From positions 124,001 to 188,000 of the forward strand of contig JAILZT010000008.1 of the NCBI GenBank assembly GCA_023512345.1: 64,000 nt of DNA, written 5' to 3'. Position 1 is the first letter of the stretch. Every line of letters begins with the position of its first letter. This DNA comes from Paenibacillus sp. (GTDB taxonomy: Bacteria > Bacillota > Bacilli > Paenibacillales > Paenibacillaceae). This document shows, in pieces, positions 16,790 to 25,402 of the stretch. The notes under the pieces were generated by a model that had not been told where the DNA came from, did no database searches, and worked only from the letters and a program-made list of their open reading frames with translations. The position numbers and the translations under genes were made by a program.

Positions 16790-18058
16790 ATGAAGCTTGT
16801 TCAATTGGAAAAGACGTTAAATATCCCCTTTTTACTTATTGCGGGACTTATGGGCTGTCTCTTACTAATGCTGATCTATCCTGAAGCTTCACTTACAGCA
16901 GCTGCACGGGGATTAGCGGTATGGTGGGACGTTCTTTTCCCTTCACTTTTCCCCTTTTTTGTAATCTCTGAAATGATGCTGGGTTTTGGTGTTGTTCATT
17001 TGTTTGGTGCACTCCTTGATCCGTTTATGCGACCGTTATTTCGTATTCCAGGGAGTGGAGGCTTCGTTGCAGCTATGGGTTATGTGTCAGGTTATCCCGT
17101 GGGTGCAAGGCTGACTGCCAAGCTTCGTGAGCAAAACCTTGTAAGCCGAATTGAAGGTGAAAGGCTGGTTGCATTTACCACCTCTTCAGACCCTATCTTC
17201 CTCCTGGGAGCCGTCTCCGTTGGCTTCTTCCATGATGCTTCCGTAGGCCTGATATTAGCGCTCTCCCATTATGGCGGGGGATTGATTATAGGGCTATTAA
17301 TGTCATTTCACGGAAGAAAAGGGGAGGCTGCAAACAATACATTACATAAAATTTCTCCAAACTCAGCTGGACAAGGCATCACTTATCGAATACATTCGGC
17401 ATTTTCCGCTATGGCTGAAGCCAGACGCAGAGACGGTCGCAGTGTTGGAGAACTGTTCAGAGGTGCAGTGCAATCTTCCTTACAGCTTATTATTGTCGTA
17501 GGAGGGCTAGTTGTATTCTTCAATGTATTTATGGAGCTATTAGGCAAGGCCGGGATCATGGCCTCATTATTCACTCTTGCAGGTCATTTATTGACTTTCT
17601 TTGGTTTCCCACCAGAGCTTGGTCAAGCTTTAGTGAATGGTCTTTTCGAAGTTACACTGGGTGCCCGTTCAGCAGGGGGTGCCGATTCTTCACTACCCTT
17701 GCATTTTAAAGTAGCGGCTGCCTCCTTCATTCTTTCTTGGGGCGGCTTATCCGTACATGCCCAGGTTGCCAGCATTCTAAACGGAACCGGGCTGCGTTAC
17801 TTGCCTTTTATGGCTGCACGTGCCCTCCATGCGATTCTCGCTGCTACCCTTGTACTGCTGTTATGGAAGCCCGTTAGAGGGACAGGGGTTCCCTCCGCTT
17901 GGGCTTCACTGCCCGCATCCTCAACTTTTACTTCAGTACCTTCCGGCCTTATAACCAGTCTGGGACTCTTGAGCCTCTTTCTGGCTTCAGCCTTTATATT
18001 GTCAATGTTGACCTTAATCTTCACACGGATAATAACCAGACTCCGTCGGCACAGATGA
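16790..18058 (+). CDS. ylbJ: Sporulation integral membrane protein YlbJ
   Basis: 422 residues with eight or more hydrophobic helices. Family hallmarks are LFPSLFPFFVISE (about residues 47-59), GYVSGYPVGA (about 95-104) and FTTSSDPIF (about 128-136). In Bacillus subtilis ylbJ is a sigma-E gene needed for normal spore cortex. GAGGAAG precedes the ATG. The C-terminal 70 residues are less conserved and end in a last helix. It stands alone here, followed by a 61-bp repeat element. Confidence 0.93.
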   Translation: MKLVQLEKTLNIPFLLIAGLMGCLLLMLIYPEASLTAAARGLAVWWDVLFPSLFPFFVISEMMLGFGVVHLFGALLDPFMRPLFRIPGSGGFVAAMGYVSGYPVGARLTAKLREQNLVSRIEGERLVAFTTSSDPIFLLGAVSVGFFHDASVGLILALSHYGGGLIIGLLMSFHGRKGEAANNTLHKISPNSAGQGITYRIHSAFSAMAEARRRDGRSVGELFRGAVQSSLQLIIVVGGLVVFFNVFMELLGKAGIMASLFTLAGHLLTFFGFPPELGQALVNGLFEVTLGARSAGGADSSLPLHFKVAAASFILSWGGLSVHAQVASILNGTGLRYLPFMAARALHAILAATLVLLLWKPVRGTGVPSAWASLPASSTFTSVPSGLITSLGLLSLFLASAFILSMLTLIFTRIITRLRRHR

Positions 18059-18152
18059 AGTTACCGCGAATTCCAAACTGCTTTAGTTCTTTAGACCTTG
18101 GAACGTTGTGTTCCGAGCCAAGATTGATTATGATCGGTATAAGACAGAAACA

Positions 18153-18215
18153 AGAAGAACCGGATTCGCCGTCCTTTTATGGACGGCACCCGGTTCTCGG
18201 AGAAATAAAAGGATA
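18153..18215. repeat. 61-bp structured repeat, copy 1
   Basis: GAACCGG..GCCGTCC paired with GGACGGC..CCGGTTC makes a two-step stem with a small internal loop, then GGAGAAATAAAAGGATA. A related copy is at 51916-51976. It lies between ylbJ and nadK and may double as the ylbJ terminator, although the T-run is absent. Confidence 0.75.
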
Positions 18216-18267
18216 AATTATATTGTGAAACATATAAATTCTTATATTTAAAAAGGAGCCTTTCATC

Positions 18268-19071
18268 TTGAGATACTATGTTCTGGACCGCGGCGATCAA
18301 CTATCCATGGATTTGGCGGAGCAATTTCACAAACTTGCGGCTGAGCGGAATTTGCAATTGGATGCCGAGTCTCCCGAGATCGTTATATCCATCGGCGGTG
18401 ACGGCACTATGCTGCACGCATTCCATACGTTTATCGACCGGATCTCCTCTTTGGCCTTCGTAGGTGTTCATACGGGCCATCTTGGATTTTACGCCGACTG
18501 GAAAGCAGAAGAGCTTCCAACCTTGATCGATTATATGTGCGGAACGGGTGACCCCAAACCCCATAAACCGCGTATTGTCAAATATCCATTGCTGGAACTG
18601 GAAATTCACAAGAAATCCGGGACAACCTCTCACATTGCGTTGAACGAATTCACACTTAAAGGTGTAGATGGGACGGTAGTCATACAAATAGATATCAATG
18701 ACGAGACGTTTGAAATGTTCCGTGGTGACGGAATTTGTGTCTCTACACCTTCGGGCAGTACAGCCTATAACAAAAGCTTGGGTGGTGCTATGGTTCATCC
18801 TTCCATTGAGGCTATGCAGATTTCAGAAATTGCCTCCATTAATAATAGGGTTTTCCGTACTATGGGTTCACCTCTTCTGCTTCCTAAGCATCACCACTGT
18901 GATATTTTTTCGCGAAAGGATCAGCGTCTGCTACTCACCATTGACCATAACAATATTCCTGTAGACGACCTTATCTCTGTACGCTGCCAAGTCTCAGAGC
19001 AAAAGATTAGCTTCGCCCGTTATCGTCCATTTCCATTCTGGAATCGGGTTCGCGAGGCTTTTCTGGTCTAG
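18268..19071 (+). CDS. nadK: NAD kinase
   Basis: 267 residues, normal for the ATP-NAD kinase family that makes NADP from NAD. The nucleotide-binding GGDGTMLHAF is at about residues 42-51, and the second motif NEFTLKG (about 130) and the STPSGSTAYNKSLGG stretch (about 160-174) are intact. Start is TTG 18268, with AAGGAG about ten bases upstream. It has its own terminator. Confidence 0.95.
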   Translation: MRYYVLDRGDQLSMDLAEQFHKLAAERNLQLDAESPEIVISIGGDGTMLHAFHTFIDRISSLAFVGVHTGHLGFYADWKAEELPTLIDYMCGTGDPKPHKPRIVKYPLLELEIHKKSGTTSHIALNEFTLKGVDGTVVIQIDINDETFEMFRGDGICVSTPSGSTAYNKSLGGAMVHPSIEAMQISEIASINNRVFRTMGSPLLLPKHHHCDIFSRKDQRLLLTIDHNNIPVDDLISVRCQVSEQKISFARYRPFPFWNRVREAFLV

Positions 19072-19087
19072 ACCTTTGTTTCTGAAG

Positions 19088-19122
19088 GCCGGAAATAAAT
19101 ACATTTCCGGCTTATTTATTTT
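19088..19122 (+). terminator. Rho-independent terminator of nadK
   Basis: Stem GCCGGAAAT/ATTTCCGGC followed by TTATTTATTTT. Confidence 0.85.
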
Positions 19123-19145
19123 GCCCATTAGCTAACTCTCATTCA

Positions 19146-19175
19146 TAGACTTAGAGTTTGAATAAATGGTATAAT
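19146..19175 (+). promoter_or_regulatory. Sigma-A promoter
   Basis: -35 TAGACT (19146-19151), 18-base spacer, -10 TATAAT (19170-19175), 43 bases before the GTG start at 19218. Confidence 0.6.
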
Positions 19176-19217
19176 GATCCTATTTTACATAGAGTTGTAT
19201 ATAAAGGAGCGAAACCT

Positions 19218-20399
19218 GTGAAGAGAGTGTTATCTGTTATAGCGGTGGCGATGCTCGCCTTAATCCTTTCCGTCCCCGTGTTTGCCGCACAGAAGCCAAT
19301 TGATGTCTTTATTAACGGCACTAAAGTTTCATTTAATACGGGAGCTCCATATTTAGAGAAAGATTCAGTATTAGTCCCTTTCCGGGCTGTGTTCGAAAAA
19401 CTTGGTCTTCAGGTTCTATGGGATGCCAAGACAGGAACGGTTACAGGTACAGGCTCGGGCCTTAAGATTCAATTAAAAATAGGCAGCAACCGTGCCAGCG
19501 TTAATGGGATTGTTAAGAAACTGAGCACAGCTCCTCTCACCTCCGCAGGCACTACCTATATACCACTTCGTTTTATTGGTGAAGCAACAGGTGGAAAGGT
19601 ATTATGGGAACCCGCAGCAAGGAGTGTACGAATTACAACAACACCATCAAAGGCAGCGGATGAAGCGGAAATCACAGGATTGTTCAATAACATGATCAAA
19701 TATATGAACGAAGAAAATGCGTTAGGGATGAATTCCATTATTGATCCTGAATCTTATTTCTCTGAGTATGTATCCAGCCTGGGATCGACCTTTGCTACCT
19801 TTGATATCAAAAATATTCTTAACAACCTGAACATTATGTCAATTGAGGGTAATGAGGCTGTTGTTACAACGTCGGAAACCTCCCTGCGCATCAGCGGCCC
19901 TTACTTCCCTGATGAGGAGTATAAATACATTTATACTCTAATACGTAAAGATAACAGTTGGAAAATTTCCGATGTGAAGGAGCAGGAATCAACTATTTTA
20001 TTGTCTTATACCCAAGCCTTGAAGCCTGCTGATGCCCTACAACAAGATAAAACATCTATCAATAACACTCTATCCAGCTACTACAAAGCACTTAACGACG
20101 AGAATCTCAATGAAGTGTTAGCTACTATGGCATCTGTTGGAGAGGAAGAGGATGCACAGTTATCCTCAGACTTCGAGCAGTACTTTAGTAATAATAATGT
20201 TAGGTATACCCCCGGCATTTCTAATATCTTTTATATGAACGGAAATGAAGCTGCCGTATACACTGAGCACAAAATGAAGGAAACAAAAGAAGTGGATACG
20301 TACGAACAAGGTATTATATTTGTTTTTTCCAAATCTAGCGATGGAACATGGAAAATCAGCCAGTCTTATACTGTTTTCGATGCATTATCACATTCATAA
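19218..20399 (+). CDS. Secreted copper-amine-oxidase-N (stalk) domain protein
   Basis: 393 residues. A signal peptide (about residues 1-25, ending VFAAQ) is followed by a stalk domain typical of Paenibacillus: PIDVFINGTKVSF, SVLVPFRAVFEKLG, YIPLRFIGEATGG and VLWEPAARSVRI (about 28-145). The remaining 240 residues contain two NTF2/DUF4878-like repeats, each with an ending of the WKISDVKEQES/WKISQSYTVFD type. GTG 19218 is chosen over ATG 19158 because AAGGAG precedes it and the signal peptide then starts correctly. It lies in the same direction as the S41 protease gene, 29 bases upstream. It is probably cell-envelope bound; the role is unknown. Confidence 0.85.
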   Translation: MKRVLSVIAVAMLALILSVPVFAAQKPIDVFINGTKVSFNTGAPYLEKDSVLVPFRAVFEKLGLQVLWDAKTGTVTGTGSGLKIQLKIGSNRASVNGIVKKLSTAPLTSAGTTYIPLRFIGEATGGKVLWEPAARSVRITTTPSKAADEAEITGLFNNMIKYMNEENALGMNSIIDPESYFSEYVSSLGSTFATFDIKNILNNLNIMSIEGNEAVVTTSETSLRISGPYFPDEEYKYIYTLIRKDNSWKISDVKEQESTILLSYTQALKPADALQQDKTSINNTLSSYYKALNDENLNEVLATMASVGEEEDAQLSSDFEQYFSNNNVRYTPGISNIFYMNGNEAAVYTEHKMKETKEVDTYEQGIIFVFSKSSDGTWKISQSYTVFDALSHS

Positions 20400-20428
20400 A
20401 ATCAATTATAAAAAGGATGTATGCAAAC

Positions 20429-21865
20429 ATGAAATTTTCCAAGTTAACGACAGCCCTGCTTAGCAGTTGCCTTGCCTTATCTATCGTTTATACTCCGGTT
20501 GCTTCTGCAGCGGATAGTGTACCAGCCGCGACGGAGAGTGAACTCATTCAAGAAGTAATGGATATAGTGGAGGCTTACAACCTCACAGAAGTCGACAAGA
20601 GCGCCCTAATTCGTGCAGCAATCGACGGAATGGTTAATTCGTTAGACGACCCGTACAGCCAGTATTTTGATAAAGAAGAAACCGAAGAATTCATGCATCA
20701 GGTCGACTTGGAATATGTCGGCATTGGTATTAAGATGCAGTATATCGGCAAAGAGTTGTACATTGAAGAAGTACTTCCTTCCTCACCTGCAGAGAAAGCA
20801 GGCCTCAAACGTGGAGATACTATCGTGAAAATAAATGGTGTTCCTCTCAACGATTTAATAGGAGATGAGTTGGCGGGTACAGCAGGTACCAAAGTGACAC
20901 TGTTAGTGCAAAGAAACGGAGTAACTAAATCCTTTAGCGTGATTCGAAAGGATATTGCCACTTCATCAGTGACCGGTAAAATGATGGGGTCCAAAATTGC
21001 GTACATCACTATAAGCGGTTTCTCGGCTTCCTCAGACGAGGAGTTCGCTGCAGTATTGAAGAAAATGCGTGAAGCTGGAATGAAATCCATGGTTCTCGAT
21101 TTAAGAGATAATCTGGGCGGTTATATGGATGCTGCATTAAACATTGCCTCACAGTTTATCGATAAGGGTATTATGATGTATACTTCCGATCAGAGTGGAG
21201 TTCTAACACCCGTGGTTATTACGGAAGGCAGCAAAATAAACGTCCCCGTTGTCGTCCTTACGAACGAATTTACTGCCAGTGCTTCAGAAGCACTCACTGG
21301 TGCGCTTCGTGATAACAAACTGGCAACAATTGTAGGAACTAGAAGCTTCGGTAAAGCACGGATTCAGAGTCTTTTGCCAATATCTAACGGAGACTCCTTG
21401 AAGCTGACCACAGCGCTGTATTTGACACCAAATAAAGAGGATTTTAACCATATCGGACTTTCTCCTGATCTAGAAGTTCAGGGTAAGACAGCACAGCTTA
21501 TTACAGCATTTCAGGTGGCAGGCATGACAACACTTGAAGCATCTGGAGACAATCATATTCTTAATATTAACGGCACCCCTTTTACCGGTAATGTAGGTCT
21601 TATCAAACGGGGCAATAGCATTTATGCTTCTTCACGGGTGCTTGCAGCTATGGTTCAAAGTGAAGTATCCTGGGACTTCAAAAACAAGAAAGTCCTTATC
21701 ACCAATGGTGCTGGCAAGACCGTAGGATTCACAATGTCCACCAAAGAAGCGATCTCGCAAAATGATGAAACCTATATTCGACTGGATTCCTTCAGTAAAA
21801 AACTGCCGGCATTGGTATGGAGCTATAACGCTTCTCAGAACCAATTGAAATTGTCTGTAAAATAA
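20429..21865 (+). CDS. S41-family C-terminal processing peptidase with a stalk-like C-terminal domain
   Basis: 478 residues. A signal peptide (about 1-26, ASAAD) is followed by a PDZ domain (about 95-175, YVGIGIKM and GLKRGDTIVKINGVPL) and the S41 serine-protease core. The catalytic Ser lies in TASASEALTG (about residue 282) and the Lys in SFGKARIQ (about 308). The last 100 residues (NINGTPF, IYASSRVLAAMV, YIRLDSFSKKL) resemble the copper-amine-oxidase stalk domain of the gene before it. Start is ATG 20429 with AGGATG upstream. The pair probably forms an operon; substrates are unknown, but the shared domain suggests co-localisation on the envelope. Confidence 0.9.
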   Translation: MKFSKLTTALLSSCLALSIVYTPVASAADSVPAATESELIQEVMDIVEAYNLTEVDKSALIRAAIDGMVNSLDDPYSQYFDKEETEEFMHQVDLEYVGIGIKMQYIGKELYIEEVLPSSPAEKAGLKRGDTIVKINGVPLNDLIGDELAGTAGTKVTLLVQRNGVTKSFSVIRKDIATSSVTGKMMGSKIAYITISGFSASSDEEFAAVLKKMREAGMKSMVLDLRDNLGGYMDAALNIASQFIDKGIMMYTSDQSGVLTPVVITEGSKINVPVVVLTNEFTASASEALTGALRDNKLATIVGTRSFGKARIQSLLPISNGDSLKLTTALYLTPNKEDFNHIGLSPDLEVQGKTAQLITAFQVAGMTTLEASGDNHILNINGTPFTGNVGLIKRGNSIYASSRVLAAMVQSEVSWDFKNKKVLITNGAGKTVGFTMSTKEAISQNDETYIRLDSFSKKLPALVWSYNASQNQLKLSVK

Positions 21866-22022
21866 GGCTCTTTGTCGAAATCAGTGAATGATTTCCCCTT
21901 TGCTCCACTGTACCGAAAACGATTTCGAACTAACTTCACCTGATGTTCAACGGGTTTGGGGCAACGTCACCTTACAAATAAGGTAACCGATTCTGGGTTT
22001 ACGGATCAGTGCTTCGGCGAAC

Positions 22023-22208
22023 TAGAGGGAAAAATGCCCTCTAATACCGACCGAAACGCCTTAATTTTGAAATTAGAGGGAAAATACCCCTCTAATCTTT
22101 GCCATATCTCCCAAAAGAGGTATATCCTCAAAAATTAGCGGGTGAAATTCCCTCTAATTGCCCAAATGGTGGGCCGAGCGCAGTAATAGAGGGAGGAAAT
22201 CCCTCTAT
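22023..22208. repeat. Cluster of four short GAGGG...CCCTC hairpins
   Basis: Inverted repeats TAGAGGG/CCCTCTA at 22023-22043, TTAGAGGG/CCCTCTAA at 22073-22095, TTAGCGGG/CCCTCTAA at 22135-22157 and ATAGAGGG/CCCTCTAT at 22186-22208, starting 50, 62 and 51 bases apart; a shorter GAGG/CCTC pair lies at about 22117-22129. Loops are A-rich, 6-8 bases. This is not a CRISPR: spacing and repeats are irregular. Confidence 0.8.
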
Positions 22209-22237
22209 GTAGTTATAACGGCTTTCTGCCCAAAATG

Positions 22238-22284
22238 AAAACGAGCCAGTCTCCAATAACCCGGAGACTGGCTCGTTTTTTAAA
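22238..22284. terminator. Bidirectional terminator
   Basis: Near-perfect stem AAAACGAGCCAGTCTCC/GGAGACTGGCTCGTTTT with a T-run on one side and A-run on the other. It serves the S41 protease gene and yutD. Confidence 0.9.
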
Positions 22285-22312
22285 CTTTTGCAGCTTCGAA
22301 GCGAAAAACCTC

Positions 22313-22879
22313 TTACTGCTGTTGATCTAAAGGCTGAGCTTGAGGAGGTCGGTTCTGATTTTCACGGGAAGGGTTTTTCTTACCATGAGCTTCTTTAGCT
22401 CTGTGCTTCTTTTGGTGTTCCCTAACCGGTCTATCCTTTGAACCCCCGTCTTTTTGTGAAGACGAAGCGGGTTTGAGGGTTCCTGACTTGATCTGTTCCT
22501 CTTTAGCAACATCGTCCGTTACAGGCAATTCCGTACCTAAATCATCCGGAGGTAAAGACTCTTGTGGATCTTTGGTCAAAATGTCTTTATAACCCTCTAC
22601 TGGCTGCTCTTTCAGCTTCCGCAGCACAAAATGTGCGCAGCCAAAATTGCAATATTCATTAATATAATCCACCATACCGGAAATCGCCGTATCTCGGTTT
22701 ACTTTGGGATGGTTATCCCGGTAGAAACCCTTCAAGCGTAATTGGCTGTATCCCCAATCACCAATAATGTAGTCATAACGTTCCAGCACCTCGCTGTATC
22801 TTCCGCGAAACGCCTCCGGATTCCATCCGTCTTTATGATCCAACATGAGCTCATAGCCTTTTCCGCCTATAACAATCAA
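22313..22879 (-). CDS. yutD: YutD-family protein (DUF1027) with a charged tail
   Basis: 188 residues. The first 90 (YELMLDHKDGWNPEAFRGRY, YDYIIGDWGYSQLRLKGFY, YCNFGCAHFVLRK) match the YutD family. The last 90 are low complexity, rich in Lys, Pro, Gln and Ser. Start is TTG 22879 with AAAGGCAGG upstream. In Bacillus subtilis, yutD lies near lipA as here, so this synteny supports the call. The function is unknown. Confidence 0.85.
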   Translation of the reverse strand: MIVIGGKGYELMLDHKDGWNPEAFRGRYSEVLERYDYIIGDWGYSQLRLKGFYRDNHPKVNRDTAISGMVDYINEYCNFGCAHFVLRKLKEQPVEGYKDILTKDPQESLPPDDLGTELPVTDDVAKEEQIKSGTLKPASSSQKDGGSKDRPVREHQKKHRAKEAHGKKNPSRENQNRPPQAQPLDQQQ

Positions 22880-22913
22880 GCAAATGTCGCCTGCCTTTCA
22901 AAATGATGTTCTG

Positions 22914-23083
22914 AAATTTCAGTGACCTTAACGTCACTACGCGACAAGTTTGAGCTTCCGATCGCTGTTATCCTCTGATTTCTTTTAACAAACTGCATTA
23001 GCGGTGGAAATCTGAGGATAAAGGCGAACGTTTCACTTCTCCAGCTTCAAACTTTCTCTTCGTTTCTCCGGTCACTGAAATTT
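22914..23083. repeat. Large structured hairpin repeat, copy A (170 bp)
   Basis: Outer perfect stem AAATTTCAGTGAC (22914-22926) with GTCACTGAAATTT (23071-23083). Inner stem TTATCCTCTGATTTC (22968-22982) with GAAATCTGAGGATAA (23007-23021), 14 of 15 pairs, capped by ACTGC/GCGGT. It shares its core with copies B (47773-47981) and C (62435-62691). It lies between yutD and lipA, with no coding frame. Confidence 0.85.
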
Positions 23084-23092
23084 ATATGGGAG

Positions 23093-23995
23093 TTAACCCG
23101 ATATTACGCGCTCTTCGCGGCGCTGGGCAGCCGATTTAACCTGCTCATGCGCGTGGTAGGAGCTGCGGACAAGCGGTCCAGATTCAACGTGGCTGAATCC
23201 CCGCTTCATTCCTTCTTCCTTCAAACGGGCAAACTCATCGGGATGATAATATTTCTCTACATCCAAATGCTTCGGAGAAGGCTGTAAATATTGACCGAGT
23301 GTCAAAATATCACAATCCACTGCCCGCAAATCATCCATGGCTTGTAAAATTTCATCCCATTCCTCACCAACTCCAAGCATGATGCTTGATTTCGTTGGGA
23401 TGTCTGGTTTAATCTCCTTGGCTCTGCGCAAGAGTTCCAGAGAGCGACGGTATTTAGCCTTGGCACGCACCCGGTCCGACATCCGTTCCACCGTCTCAAT
23501 ATTATGATTCAGAATGTCCGGATTACTGTTCATTACAATTTCTAAACTATCACGGTCTCCCAAGAAATCAGGAATCAACACTTCAACCGTGCAGAGCGGA
23601 AGACGTCTGCGAATTGCAGCCACGGTCTCAGCAAAGATAGTTGAACCGCCGTCCTTCAAATCATCACGAGCTACACTTGTCACAACACAATGGCGAAGGT
23701 TCATACCTTCCGCTGCTTCAGCGACGCGTTCCGGTTCCTCCAAATCAAGCTCAGTAGGCATTCCAGTGTTTACGGCACAGAAACGACAAGCACGGGTACA
23801 AATATCACCAAGAATCATAAAGGTAGCTGTTCGATTCGCCCAGCATTCATAAATATTTGGACAGCGAGCTTCCTCACAAACGGTATGTAAAGTTTTTGAA
23901 CGCATCATACCTTTAATGTCCTGATAATTATCACCGGTTGTAAGCTTGATTTTTATCCAATCCGGCTTTGGTTGTTTAGCGGCTTTATTGATCAA
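23093..23995 (-). CDS. lipA: Lipoyl synthase
   Basis: Radical-SAM enzyme that inserts two sulfurs into the octanoyl group to form lipoate on the E2/GcvH proteins. The auxiliary cluster [12 protein letters not shown] (about residues 38-49) and the SAM cluster CTRACRFC (CxxxCxxC, about 66-73) are intact; RSSYHA near the end is also conserved. I start at TTG 23995, giving 300 residues, close to the roughly 298 of Bacillus subtilis. A longer frame opens at 24157 and holds an ATG at 24043, but that ATG directly follows an extended -10 (TGCTATAAT), so it lies upstream of the expected transcript start. Confidence 0.95.
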   Translation of the reverse strand: MINKAAKQPKPDWIKIKLTTGDNYQDIKGMMRSKTLHTVCEEARCPNIYECWANRTATFMILGDICTRACRFCAVNTGMPTELDLEEPERVAEAAEGMNLRHCVVTSVARDDLKDGGSTIFAETVAAIRRRLPLCTVEVLIPDFLGDRDSLEIVMNSNPDILNHNIETVERMSDRVRAKAKYRRSLELLRRAKEIKPDIPTKSSIMLGVGEEWDEILQAMDDLRAVDCDILTLGQYLQPSPKHLDVEKYYHPDEFARLKEEGMKRGFSHVESGPLVRSSYHAHEQVKSAAQRREERVISG

Positions 23996-24043
23996 AGTAG
24001 TAAACCCCGCTTTCGCCTGATAGTTGTTGAAGTTCTGCCTCAT

Positions 24044-24052
24044 ATTATAGCA
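24044..24052 (-). promoter_or_regulatory. Extended -10 promoter of lipA
   Basis: TGCTATAAT on the minus strand, a TGn-extended -10. The -35 is poor, as usual for this class. The transcript would start near 24036, about 40 bases before the TTG start of lipA. Confidence 0.65.
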
Positions 24053-24235
24053 TGTGCCGTTAGTAATTGCCTGTTTTTGTGGGTAGCTGGATGAAGAAAA
24101 ATAGAATGAAATCTGCGGAAATCTTAAAAGCTTTAGACTAAAACGGATAAGAAACACCTTTTTTCCTCAATATATAGAAAAGGTCGCCGTCTTCAATCCC
24201 TCATCCTAACATCCAGCAAAGGAGGTCTTTACTAA

Positions 24236-25318
24236 GTGTTTCTATTCCAGAGCAAAAAAGTAAACAGAACACTAATATGCTTATCAGCAGCAGCTTTGGT
24301 ATGGGGGAGTGTAGGTATTTCCAACTTAGGGGCGGTCGGGAATTCAACTTCTCCAGCCGCAAACAGCAGCCTAAGCCCAAAGAGCCAGAGTGATATTTAT
24401 ATTTCCCGTAAACAGCTTTATGAACAAATGTCTGCGGTTACTGGCATTCCATGGTTCCGGCTAGCCGCTGTTGACCAATATGAAAGAACAATTGCTAAAA
24501 AAAACAAGGATAAACTTCCTTCTCCAGACCGACTTACTGGGATTTCCATTCCACCGCCGATGTGGTGTGGTCCGCTTAACCCCGATCAGTCTGACACCTC
24601 TCCAGCATCCATTAGTTTTTTCGATGGTTTTGGCCGCGATGGCTCTGGAGATGGTATTGCTGACCCTAATAATGATATTGATCTCTTATACAGTATGGCC
24701 AGCCACCTGATGCGATACGGACATACTGCCAGTGATTTCAGTATAGCTATCTGGGAGTATTATCATTATGGACGAGCATCACAAAGAGTCACCCAATTCG
24801 CGAAGCTCTATGAGCATTTCGATCAGCTTGATTTATCAGGAAACGCATTCCCCTTGCCACTTGGCAGCGACTACTCGTACCGAAGCACTTGGGGTACTGG
24901 ACGAAGCTGGGGCGGAGCACGTATCCATGAAGGCACCGATCTATTCACACCCCACGGAAGAACGGTTCGGAGCACCTGTTATGGCATCGTGGAAACAAAG
25001 GGATGGAATCGTTATGGAGGATGGCGGGTTGGTATTCGCGATATAGATAATCGATACCATTATTACGCCCATTTAGCGGGCTACGAGAAATCTCTAACTC
25101 AAGGAATGATTGTCAAACCCGGGCAAACCATTGGTTGGGTCGGCAGTTCTGGCTACGGAAAACCAGGTACACAGGGTAAATTCCCCCCTCATCTCCATTA
25201 TGGCATTTATCGGGACAGAGGAATTATCGAATGGGCATTTGACCCGTATCCCCTATTGAAACAATGGGAGAATGGCGAGCGCCGAGCGTTAAAGAGCAAA
25301 AGTAAAGGCTCTAAATAA
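24236..25318 (+). CDS. lytH: M23-family metallopeptidase, LytH-like (spore cortex)
   Basis: 360 residues. Signal or anchor helix at about 10-30, then a linker and a C-terminal LytM/M23 domain. Zinc ligands: HEGTD (about residues 231-235) and HLHYG (about 319), with HYYAHLAG between. In Bacillus subtilis, LytH (YunA) removes side chains in spore peptidoglycan and lies next to yunB and lipA, exactly as here. Start GTG 24236 with GGAGGT upstream. It diverges from lipA. Confidence 0.88.
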   Translation: MFLFQSKKVNRTLICLSAAALVWGSVGISNLGAVGNSTSPAANSSLSPKSQSDIYISRKQLYEQMSAVTGIPWFRLAAVDQYERTIAKKNKDKLPSPDRLTGISIPPPMWCGPLNPDQSDTSPASISFFDGFGRDGSGDGIADPNNDIDLLYSMASHLMRYGHTASDFSIAIWEYYHYGRASQRVTQFAKLYEHFDQLDLSGNAFPLPLGSDYSYRSTWGTGRSWGGARIHEGTDLFTPHGRTVRSTCYGIVETKGWNRYGGWRVGIRDIDNRYHYYAHLAGYEKSLTQGMIVKPGQTIGWVGSSGYGKPGTQGKFPPHLHYGIYRDRGIIEWAFDPYPLLKQWENGERRALKSKSKGSK

Positions 25319-25326
25319 AATAAAAA

Positions 25327-25374
25327 AAACCGCCGAATGGACACCTTTACGACTGTCCGTTTAGCGGTTTTTTG
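25327..25374 (+). terminator. Rho-independent terminator of lytH
   Basis: AAACCGC paired with GCGGTTT, an inner stem GGACA/TGTCC, and a T-run. Confidence 0.8.
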
Positions 25375-25402
25375 ATATGGTATCGGCAAGCAATTATTGA
25401 GA

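Larger units (their letters stand above)
21866..22312. other. Intergenic stretch with a cluster of short hairpins
   Basis: There is no gene in this 447-base stretch. It holds four GAGGG/CCCTC hairpins (annotated separately) and a final bidirectional terminator. Confidence 0.7.

Noticed and set aside
22023..22208. Possible CRISPR array
   Set aside because: The repeats are palindromic, 21-23 bases and irregularly spaced, with no cas genes.
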